Assembly: GCA_964487395.1 (NCBI GenBank)
Contig: CAZAQH010000037.1
Span: 1-21,789 of the forward strand
DNA length: 21,789 nt
Origin: RGIG8767 sp964487395
GTDB lineage: Bacteria; Bacillota; Clostridia; Lachnospirales; Lachnospiraceae
Direction: 5' to 3'
Within the stretch, counting starts at the first letter, position 1; the number at the start of each line of letters is the position of its first letter. Under the pieces are notes generated by a model, which saw only the letters and a list, made by a program, of their open reading frames with translations, did not search any database and was not told where the DNA came from. Below are positions 14,945 through 21,789 of the stretch, in pieces. The position numbers and the translations under genes were made by a program.

Positions 14945-17125
14945 TTAAGATTCCTTTACTTTAGCTTCCTTTCTTTTTTCCCACATCGCCCATAAAACAC
15001 TCGCAATACAAACCGATGAGTAGCATCCGCTTATTAAACCAAAAAACATTGGAAATGCAAAATCGAATATAGAATCAATTTTGAAAAAGATTGAGGCAAT
15101 TAGAATTGTTAATACGCAGACTGCAGTCGTTATGGAGGTATTAACTGATCTTGCCATTACCTGGGATACACTGGTATTCGTCAACTCTCTAACATCCTGG
15201 TCGGATGAAATATTTCTGTTTTCACGGATTCTATCATATACAACAATTGTGTCGTTAATTGAATAACCGATAATAGTCAGTATAACAGCGACAAATGCAT
15301 CATTTAGCGGTATTCCGGCTATTACAAAGGTGAAAAAGCATACCAATACATCATGAAACAATGCAACTAATGCCATAACACCTGCTGACAAACCGGGCAG
15401 AGCCGAAAAACGAATCCATACATAAAGAACGATAAATACAAAAGATAATACAATCGCAATTCCTGCATTTTTTAGTGTCTTTTCCCCGATATATGGTTCT
15501 ATCGAATATGTTTGTGCAAGTAAGATATTCTCTTTCCCTGCTACTTTTTCTAATATGCCTGTAATTTCCTGTTGCTGCTCGGGTGAAATTCCACTATTTT
15601 CTGCAAGTGTGATTTCAAGATTATTGCTGTCTGTCATTCTGCTGTTTGTCTCTTGAACTGTTACAGCACGGTTCGTAATCTGTTCTATCTTACTTTTAAT
15701 AGTATTTAAATCATGTTCTCCAGAAATTTGATACTCTAAGACCGTACCACCTGTAAACTGTGTATCTAGTTTTACGCCTTTTACCAATATTCCGCTGATA
15801 CCAATTACAAAAATGATTCCTGAGATAATTGCACATATATATTTTTTTTCATACAATTTTTTCACTCTGATATTTTTTTTTATCCGATACCATTTTTCGT
15901 TTTTCCACACTGGTATAAATTGTAATGATAGTAAAATTTGTTTTGAAACTGTTACACCGACAAAAACATTAATAATCATTCCTGCTAATAGTGTATAGCC
16001 GAAACTTAGCATGGAGCCCGAACCAAAAATCATCAGAATTATTGCTACAATCGCGGTTGTAATATTCCCATCTAAAACGGATGTAAAGCCATTTTTGTAT
16101 CCGTTTAAAATAGCTGTTCTTATGGTTTTACCTTGTTTTAACTCTTCCGAAATTCTCTCAGAAATAATGATATTGGCATCCACTGCCATTCCAAGCGATA
16201 AGATAATTCCCGCTATTCCCGGTAATGTCAGTGTAAATTGTGGTATGGAAACTGCCAGTAGCTGCAACACCATCTGAAAGAATAACGTAATGCAGGCAAC
16301 TGCCCCCGGCAGTTTATAAAATACAAGCATAAAAATACTCACTAGCAATAATGCAATAATACTCGCAATAATCATAATTTGTAATGCGTTATTTCCAAGC
16401 GTCGGACTGATTGTCGAAAAGCTGGTAGTTCCCAGCGAAAATGGGAGTGCACCGGCATTGATTTTATCGGAAAGGTCTTTTGCTTCCGCATAGTCTTCCA
16501 TTCCGCTGATGGTTGCCCATCCTCCCGGTATTTTACTTTCAACAACCGGATTGGAAATTTGCCTGCCATCCATATAAATGCCTAAATGTTTCCCTAATAA
16601 GTTTCCCGTAATCTCTTCAAATAGAATCGCACCCTCATCATCAAACTCCAACTGTACAACATACTGCATAATTCCGTTGTTTTCTATTTTCTCGACTGAA
16701 CTGTTCTTAACGTTCTTTCCTTCTAAAAGAACATTTCCGCTTTCATCCTGAAAAGTAAGCTGTGCCATATCGCCCAATTCGGCTATTGCTTCTTCAGGGT
16801 TAAATTCTGTTTCTGTTGATTTCCATGGAAAACGAACGATTATGTAGCCTGCCTGTTTATCTATTGTAACTTCACGATCTGTAATATTTTCAGCATCCAA
16901 ACGCATTTCTATTACTTCGCGAACGGTTTTCAATTCTTGTTCTGTCGCTTTACGATCAATACCTTCCGGTTCAAAAATTGCCTCTACTCCACCACGAATA
17001 TCAATACCAAAACGCATTTCGGATACGCCTTTGATACCATCCCCTATACCAAAGACTGCAACACAAATAAAAGCTGCAATTATAACTGTAATTACAGCAA
17101 GTAATCTCTTACCTGGTTTCATCAT
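14945..17125 (-). CDS. secDF: Fused protein translocase subunit SecDF
   Basis: 726 residues joining SecD and SecF, as in many Firmicutes. SecD part: TM1 (about 8-28), GIDIRGGVE (40-48, the SecD GLDLxGG element), the P1 domain, and TM2-TM6 between about 248 and 400 with GMAVDANIIISERI (312-325). SecF part: TM7 (about 429-449), FTGGT (457-461), TM8-TM12 between about 551 and 712 with GYSINDTIVVYDRIRENR (620-637). D316 and D625 are the conserved membrane acids of the two halves. SecDF uses the proton or sodium gradient to pull exported proteins out of the SecYEG channel on the outer face. GAGG stands seven bases ahead of the first ATG. The small membrane protein gene ends 24 bases upstream, so both probably share one transcript. 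Confidence 0.97.
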   Translation of the reverse strand: MMKPGKRLLAVITVIIAAFICVAVFGIGDGIKGVSEMRFGIDIRGGVEAIFEPEGIDRKATEQELKTVREVIEMRLDAENITDREVTIDKQAGYIIVRFPWKSTETEFNPEEAIAELGDMAQLTFQDESGNVLLEGKNVKNSSVEKIENNGIMQYVVQLEFDDEGAILFEEITGNLLGKHLGIYMDGRQISNPVVESKIPGGWATISGMEDYAEAKDLSDKINAGALPFSLGTTSFSTISPTLGNNALQIMIIASIIALLLVSIFMLVFYKLPGAVACITLFFQMVLQLLAVSIPQFTLTLPGIAGIILSLGMAVDANIIISERISEELKQGKTIRTAILNGYKNGFTSVLDGNITTAIVAIILMIFGSGSMLSFGYTLLAGMIINVFVGVTVSKQILLSLQFIPVWKNEKWYRIKKNIRVKKLYEKKYICAIISGIIFVIGISGILVKGVKLDTQFTGGTVLEYQISGEHDLNTIKSKIEQITNRAVTVQETNSRMTDSNNLEITLAENSGISPEQQQEITGILEKVAGKENILLAQTYSIEPYIGEKTLKNAGIAIVLSFVFIVLYVWIRFSALPGLSAGVMALVALFHDVLVCFFTFVIAGIPLNDAFVAVILTIIGYSINDTIVVYDRIRENRNISSDQDVRELTNTSVSQVMARSVNTSITTAVCVLTILIASIFFKIDSIFDFAFPMFFGLISGCYSSVCIASVLWAMWEKRKEAKVKES

Positions 17126-17149
17126 ACTTCTTCCTCTTTTCTGTTTTTT

Positions 17150-17572
17150 TTAAAAGACTGTCAGAAGTATTCTTTTTTTGCCATCCTTTTTATGAATAAA
17201 CATGAGAATTAATTCGGATTTTGATTGAAATCCGATGACATTGAGAAATAATGTCTTTTGTTGAATAAAAAATAATAATATAAGAAATCCCAAAACACAA
17301 ATAGTATCGTTGTTATGAAATCTAAAATTATTTCTACCGGTAGTTATTTTTCTGTTGGAAAATATAGAAAATGTATTTTTAGGTGCAAGCTTCGTTGCTT
17401 CTGTATTTTGTCCATCTAAAACATTAAATGTCTGATTCGTACTTTCCAGACTGATACTGCTATTAGTATTTGCAGGGTCGGATTGCTGTGTATCTATATG
17501 AAAAAAACAATTGGCAATTACTAAAAAAACACATAAAAGAAAAGCCATATATCTTTTTTCATTTGTATTCAC
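17150..17572 (-). CDS. Small two-helix membrane protein of unknown function upstream of secDF
   Basis: 140 residues starting at GTG (17572-17570) with a near-perfect AGGAGGTG eight bases ahead, which argues that this is a real gene. One hydrophobic segment lies at about 9-25 (MAFLLCVFLVIANCFF), a Ser/Thr/Asn-rich outside loop at about 26-88, and a second segment at about 90-105 (TICVLGFLILLFFIQ), then a basic tail. Both ends would be in the cytoplasm. I know no family match. Its close coupling to secDF suggests a part in export or an accessory role, but the protein is poorly constrained in sequence and could be a lineage-specific product. Confidence 0.65.
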   Translation of the reverse strand: MNTNEKRYMAFLLCVFLVIANCFFHIDTQQSDPANTNSSISLESTNQTFNVLDGQNTEATKLAPKNTFSIFSNRKITTGRNNFRFHNNDTICVLGFLILLFFIQQKTLFLNVIGFQSKSELILMFIHKKDGKKRILLTVF

Positions 17573-17605
17573 AGTATCTTCACCTCCTATTAACTTTCTT
17601 TAAGC

Positions 17606-17634
17606 AGAATAACATTATTTCTACTTCTTTGCAA
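17606..17634 (-). promoter_or_regulatory. Candidate promoter for the small membrane protein-secDF operon
   Basis: Leftward, TTGCAA (17634-17629) and TATTCT (17611-17606) are 17 bases apart. An overlapping alternative is TTGAAA (17643-17638) with AATAAT (17619-17614) at 18 bases. Either would start the transcript shortly before the GTG at 17572. I cannot choose between them. Confidence 0.45.
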
Positions 17635-17669
17635 ACATTTCAAATTAACAGATATTTTTTTTTCATCAC

Positions 17670-17698
17670 TTGCTTTTTTATAGATTTTATTGTATCAT
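17670..17698 (+). promoter_or_regulatory. Promoter of tRNA-Pro
   Basis: TTGCTT (17670-17675), a 17-base spacer and TATCAT (17693-17698). The predicted start near 17705 leaves a leader of about 12 bases before the mature tRNA, normal for a single tRNA gene. Confidence 0.6.
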
Positions 17699-17716
17699 TT
17701 CTTGTGTTCCCATTAT

Positions 17717-17790
<74 letters not shown>

Positions 17791-17792
17791 TT

Positions 17793-17830
17793 AAAAAAGA
17801 ATTCATCATAACAATGATGAATTCTTTTTT
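17793..17830. terminator. Bidirectional intrinsic terminator
   Basis: AAAAAAGAATTCATCAT (17793-17809) and its exact reverse complement (17814-17830) form a 17-bp stem with loop AACA. Runs of six T close it on both strands, so it can end the tRNA transcript rightward and the kinase-like gene (stop at 17833) leftward. Confidence 0.93.
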
Positions 17831-17832
17831 CT

Positions 17833-18432
17833 TTAAACTAATTTCTGTCTTTTCATAATGTATTCTACAAGCATTTGGGTTGTTTCTTCTTCTCCAAGTT
17901 TACTGCTGTTTACGGAGATATCGTAATTACGGGAATCACCCCATTTTCCTTTACAATAGTAGTTGTGATAATTTTTTCGTTTTTTATCCTGACGGTAAAT
18001 AAAGCTTTCGGCTTCTTCCCTTTCCATATCATAAAGTCTGGTGATTCGCTCTACCTTATTTTCCCAGTCGCCCAATATAAACATGGATATAAGTGCCGGA
18101 TTATTCTTAAGTATCGTCTCTGCACAGCGGCCAACTATTACGAAAGATTCTCCATCAGCTGCAGCTTTTTTCAGATATTCAAACTGCATGTTTGCCAGAT
18201 TTTCTTCTGCTGAATTGGAATATCCATGAACGGTTCTGGTCATCCACATATTTCGTGGTTTTTCATCATATTTTTCCAGATTTTTTACATTGAGATTTTT
18301 ATCATTCGCTATCTGCTCTAATAAATTTTTATCATAAAGATTTAATTCAAATCGCTCTGCCAGCATTTCTGCTATTTCATGTCCACCACTTCCAAACTCG
18401 CGTCCTATTGAAATAATCAATTGTTTATCCAT
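17833..18432 (-). CDS. Cytidylate kinase-like protein
   Basis: 199 residues of the 'cytidylate kinase-like family' common in Firmicutes. The phosphate-binding loop is GREFGSGG (10-17), lacking the Lys-Ser/Thr of a standard Walker A, as is usual for this family. VIVGRCAETIL (98-108) and the arginine-rich stretch with NKVERITRLYDM and YRQDKKRKNYH (about 125-157) match the lid region that holds nucleotide in CMP kinases. Substrate is not known; true Cmk proteins are about 220 residues and differ in the loop. GGAGAGG lies seven bases ahead of the ATG. The gene begins 23 bases after the permease stop, so the two are co-transcribed, and the hairpin at 17793-17830 ends the unit. Confidence 0.9.
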   Translation of the reverse strand: MDKQLIISIGREFGSGGHEIAEMLAERFELNLYDKNLLEQIANDKNLNVKNLEKYDEKPRNMWMTRTVHGYSNSAEENLANMQFEYLKKAAADGESFVIVGRCAETILKNNPALISMFILGDWENKVERITRLYDMEREEAESFIYRQDKKRKNYHNYYCKGKWGDSRNYDISVNSSKLGEEETTQMLVEYIMKRQKLV

Positions 18433-18455
18433 TTTCTATCCTCTCCTTACGCTGT

Positions 18456-19802
18456 TTACAGGTATCTTACAAATATAAAAACCATAGAAATAAGAACAAC
18501 TAAAATGGTTGCTGGTGCCATTGCTGCACAATATTTACCCCAACCGATTGGATGTCCTGCCTTACTTGCAACAGCTGTACCTACAACATTAGCAGATGCT
18601 CCTATTGGAGTAGCGCTTCCTCCGATATCGGTACCCATGGAAAGTGTCCATGCAAGTACGGATAAATCAATTCCCTGTGTTGCTGCAAGACTCTTGATTA
18701 CCGGAATCATAGTAGCTGCAAATGGAATGTTATCGATAAAGGCACTGGCAATTGCAGAACCCCAAATAATAATTGCTACCATTAGTTTAACATTTCCACC
18801 ACTGATTTTGCCAATAAAACCTGCAATTATTTCAAGAATTCCTGTTTCTTCCAATCCGCCTACCACAACGAATAAACCAATGAAGAACAAAAGTGTTTTA
18901 TAATCTACTTTTTTAAGCAATACCATTGCTTTTTTTCCGGATGCTATTAAGGTAATGACTGCAATAAAGAATCCAATAAATGCAACACTTAATCCTGTCT
19001 GAGCATGTGTAATCAACAAAACTACGGCACAGAGGAAAATAAGTGTGCTGATGATAAAACCTTTTCTATCTGTAATAGCTTCTTTGGGGTTGGGTAATGC
19101 AGCAGTATCTATTACTTCCGCACTTACCAGTTGTTTTCTGAAAACAAAGTAAAAATATACGATTGCAAAAATCATCGAAATACCTGCCATTACACCGGTA
19201 TTTGTAATAAAATCACCAAAAGAATATCCTAATGATGTACCTATAATAATATTTGGTGGATCTCCACACATAGTAGCTGATCCTCCCAGATTAGCGCAAA
19301 AAATTTCTGCCAAAATCATGGGAACCGGATTGAACTTAAGCAGGTGTGCAAGTTCAACTGTAACAGCAGCCAAAAACAGGATAACCGTAATACTATCAAT
19401 GAACATAGATAAAATTCCGGACATTATCATAAAGGTAATAAAAATCAGGATTGTCTTGTAATGTACGAGTTTGGCTATTCTCATGCAAAGCCATCTGAAA
19501 AAGCCTACCCGTTCCATTCCTTCTACCATGACCATCATTCCCGCTATAAAAAGAATCGTAGCCCAGTTAATTCCGCTGGCGGTTTCTGATGTCTGTCCTG
19601 TGTGATACCAAAAATCTAAAGTGAAAATTTCCTTAAAGTTTAAGGTGTTCATAATCGCGCTTAAGCTGTGCATTCCAATTCCAAAAACAAGAATTAATGT
19701 AAGCAGCGCACATAATAAGGTAACAATGTGCCTTTCTAATTTTTCCGTTATAATAAGGAAAAACATAATCAAAAAAATTGCAACAGCCATAAATTGAACC
19801 AT
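18456..19802 (-). CDS. ArsB/NhaD-superfamily ion transporter
   Basis: 448 residues, about 11-12 membrane helices. Two inverted-repeat signature loops mark the family: ANLGGSATMCGDPPNIIIG in the first half and GTDIGGSATPIGASANVVG in the second, with FIDN motifs before them (FIDSITVIL and FIDNIPFAAT). This is the ion transporter superfamily that includes ArsB, NhaD, the P protein (OCA2) and SLC13-type carriers; the substrate cannot be told from sequence, though the GDPPN loop is nearest to the OCA2/NhaD-like group. I start at ATG 19802 because AAGGAG stands nine bases ahead. The frame is open to 19862, but that part lies in a terminator-like hairpin. Co-transcribed with the kinase-like gene downstream. 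Confidence 0.93.
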   Translation of the reverse strand: MVQFMAVAIFLIMFFLIITEKLERHIVTLLCALLTLILVFGIGMHSLSAIMNTLNFKEIFTLDFWYHTGQTSETASGINWATILFIAGMMVMVEGMERVGFFRWLCMRIAKLVHYKTILIFITFMIMSGILSMFIDSITVILFLAAVTVELAHLLKFNPVPMILAEIFCANLGGSATMCGDPPNIIIGTSLGYSFGDFITNTGVMAGISMIFAIVYFYFVFRKQLVSAEVIDTAALPNPKEAITDRKGFIISTLIFLCAVVLLITHAQTGLSVAFIGFFIAVITLIASGKKAMVLLKKVDYKTLLFFIGLFVVVGGLEETGILEIIAGFIGKISGGNVKLMVAIIIWGSAIASAFIDNIPFAATMIPVIKSLAATQGIDLSVLAWTLSMGTDIGGSATPIGASANVVGTAVASKAGHPIGWGKYCAAMAPATILVVLISMVFIFVRYL

Positions 19803-19831
19803 ATCTTTTGTCTCCTTCTTCCAAATCGCAT

Positions 19832-19874
19832 AAAAATGCCACTTCCTCGCCTTCTTCGGCAAAGTGGCATTTTT
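19832..19874. terminator. Terminator-like hairpin in the permease leader
   Basis: AAAAATGCCACTT (19832-19844) pairs with AAGTGGCATTTTT (19862-19874), and GCC/GGC can pair within the loop. T runs lie on both sides. Leftward it ends 30 bases before the permease ATG. It may be the terminator of the hybrid kinase gene (stop 19960) or an attenuator for the permease. Confidence 0.75.
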
Positions 19875-19887
19875 TTAATTCATGGTG

Positions 19888-19964
19888 ATTATAGAACCAC
19901 AAATTTTACTCTACAAGAAAAAGAGTAAAATCTTTACATTTTCTTAACATGCTTGCTCATTATA
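19888..19964 (-). promoter_or_regulatory. Candidate permease promoters and leader hairpin
   Basis: Two leftward -10 elements with the exact TATAAT sequence are present. One (19964-19959) overlaps the hybrid kinase stop and has an extended TGC ahead of it. The other (19893-19888) has TTGTAG (19916-19911) 17 bases upstream. Between them ATTTTACTCT (19903-19912) and AGAGTAAAAT (19922-19931) form a 10-bp hairpin. Any transcript from either start would carry the terminator-like hairpin at 19832-19874 in its leader. Confidence 0.45.
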
Positions 19965-21789
19965 GCACAACATTCTTTTCAATAAAAGCCTTTTCTAACT
20001 CTGCTGTCAATATTTGGGAGTCTATTGGTTTGGCTACATGTGCATTCATACCGCTTGATAATGTGCGTGCAATGTCTTCATTAAATGCATTGGCTGTTAA
20101 GGCAATAATCGGAATCGACTTGGCATCTATATGACTGGAATTACGAATGGCTTTCGCTGCTTCGTATCCATTCATTTTAGGCATTTGTATATCCATTAAA
20201 ATTACATCATAATATCCGGGTTCTGAATTTGTAAATTTATCTAATGCAAGCTTGCCGTTTTCCGCACATTCACATTGTACACCAAAACTTTTTAAAATCC
20301 TTTCGGTAATCATTAGATTCATTGCATTATCTTCCGCAAGAAGAACTCGTTTTCCGGAAAAATTGTAGCTTCTTTTTTCTTCTTTTCTTTTTGCAATTTC
20401 ANNNNNNNNNNNNNNNNNNNNNNNNNNNNNNNNNNNNNNNNNNNNNNNNNNNNNNNNNNNNNNNNNNNNNNNNNNNNNNNNNNNNNNNNNNNNNNNNNNN
20501 NTTTTGCAATTTCATTTGCCTGATTTTGTTCATATGCTGAAACGACAATTACAATAACATCTTCTCCGTATTTTTCACGGATAAGCTTTGTTGTATCAAC
20601 TCCATTTAAATGTGGCATCTTCCAATCAATTAAACAGATATTAAAAGATTCATTTTTGTCTTCTGCTTGTGATAAAGCCTCAAGTGCTTCTTCTCCATCT
20701 GCCACACAACTGTGCCATATGCCCATTCTATTTAAAATAATGGATATGTATTTTCTTTCATTTTCTTCATCATCAACTGCTAATACATGCAAGCTTTTAA
20801 TACCGTTTGGCAAATTAATCATATTACTATTTTCGTATTTTGAAAAAGGAATATCTACCGTAAATGTGGAACCTTCATTTTGTTTACTCTTTACTGATAT
20901 GGCACCATCCATCATGCAGACAAGGTTTTTAACAATTGATAAACCTAATCCACTTCCACCGTATTTTTGTGCCGTTGTAGCATTTTCCTGCTCAAAAGGC
21001 TTAAAAAGTCTTTCCTGCATTTCTTCACTCATACCACAACCGGTATCTGTTACTTCTATTCTAATAAATATTTCCTGTTCTTTTATTTCATATTGACTTA
21101 TTTTTAAATCTACCTGTCCGCTACTCGTAAATTTAACTGCATTGCTAAGCAAATTCATCAATATTTGGTTCAGTCTAAGCTGATCTCCAATCAACCACTC
21201 ATCAATTGGTGTTAAAATCCGTGTATTGTATTTTAATCCTTTTTGCTGACATATCGGAAGATATATATTGGTTATAGCATGTATTGTCTGTTTGAAATCA
21301 AATGGCGAATGTGCTATTTTCATTTTTCCAGACTCGATAGAAGACATATCTAATACATCGTTAATAACAGAAAGCAATTGCTTTGCTGCTATATCTGCAT
21401 TGCAAAGATATGTATCCATCTCTTTAGTATCTCCACCCTCTTTTGCAAGCTGCATAAAACCGATAATTGCATTAAGGGGAGTACGCATTTCATGTGATAC
21501 TCGTGACAAGAACTGGCTTTTAGCTTCTCCTGCATTTTCCGCCACTGTCAATGCATCGGCTAGTATTTCATTTCGATGTTTTTCTTCTATAAGCTGTTGT
21601 TTTTCTTTCGTTCTTTTATGCAAAACATAGATAAGTATTATATTTAAGGAAAGCACAACAAAAAAGACAAGAATAAAAATAATAATATGTAATGAATAAT
21701 CATACATATATCTGATTAATGAAAATTCTCGTTCTTCGTAATTTGTATGTTTTTGATTAATCATATCCAGATCTTTCTTCTGAATACTG
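19960..21789 (-). CDS. Hybrid sensor histidine kinase with two receiver domains, 5' end outside window, internal assembly gap
   Basis: The frame is open to the right edge, so the N-terminus is missing; what remains before the membrane helix fits the end of an extracellular sensor (often an SBP_bac_3 domain in such kinases). Counting from the Met at 21764: TM about 24-49, HisKA with H91 (FLSRVSHEMRTPLNAI), ATPase with NLLSNAVKF, DTGCGM and GGSGLGLSI (about 204-280), first receiver from about 324 with D331/D332 and D380 (LIDWKMP). The gap at 20402-20501 removes the end of that receiver. After the gap comes a second receiver: VLLAEDNAMN, phosphoacceptor in ILMDIQMPKMNG and lysine in HVAKP, stop at 19960. 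The gap length of 100 puts the two parts in different frames, which is an artefact. The domain order suggests a phosphorelay without a local output regulator. Confidence 0.9.
20402..20501. other. Assembly gap of 100 N
   Basis: Exactly 100 N, the usual placeholder for a gap of unknown size. The 13 bases TTTTGCAATTTCA occur directly on both sides (20389-20401 and 20502-20514). Confidence 0.99.

Noticed and set aside
19803..19862. Twenty-residue N-terminal extension of the ArsB/NhaD-like permease
   Set aside because: It is encoded by the terminator-like hairpin and is polar and basic; the inner ATG has a good ribosome binding site.

Overview
The window is AT-rich DNA from a low-GC Firmicute, most probably a gut-type Clostridia (Lachnospiraceae-like). 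This rests on codon and base composition, strong AGGAGG-type ribosome binding sites, a fused SecDF, lipoprotein signal peptides, a tRNA without an encoded CCA end and the protein families present. No gene fixes the genus. A run of exactly 100 N at 20402-20501 shows that it is a draft or metagenome scaffold. No CRISPR array, transposase, phage gene or rRNA was seen.

Left half (1-12060): an export locus with its own regulation. A response regulator and a sensor kinase run leftward, followed by a membrane-anchored protein of unknown function cut by the window edge. Divergently, a tight six-gene rightward operon encodes a lipoprotein HlyD/MacA-like adaptor, a double-length lipoprotein carrying two adaptor modules in tandem, a 947-residue permease with two FtsX modules, two different ABC ATPases and a large lipoprotein. 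The second ATPase carries an AbrB/MazE-like C-terminal tail. The two operons share a 190-bp promoter region built round an 11-bp perfect inverted repeat and a self-complementary TTGCAA. Together this looks like an asymmetric MacAB-type machine in a Gram-positive: 1+2 adaptor modules, a one-chain double permease and a pair of distinct ATPases. The substrate is unknown.

Middle (12061-17572): a long imperfect palindrome separates the export operon from leftward genes. These are an ECF sigma factor broken by a one-base frameshift with its overlapping anti-sigma-like membrane protein, then (upstream, leftward) AlkD-type DNA glycosylase, a gamma-carbonic-anhydrase-like hexapeptide protein, fused SecDF and a small two-helix membrane protein.

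Right end (17573-21789): a tRNA-Pro(CGG) with its own promoter ends at a perfect hairpin that also serves the opposing operon, an ArsB/NhaD-like permease plus a cytidylate-kinase-like protein. The permease has a leader containing a terminator-like hairpin. Upstream lies a hybrid sensor kinase with two receiver domains, interrupted by the assembly gap and running off the window.
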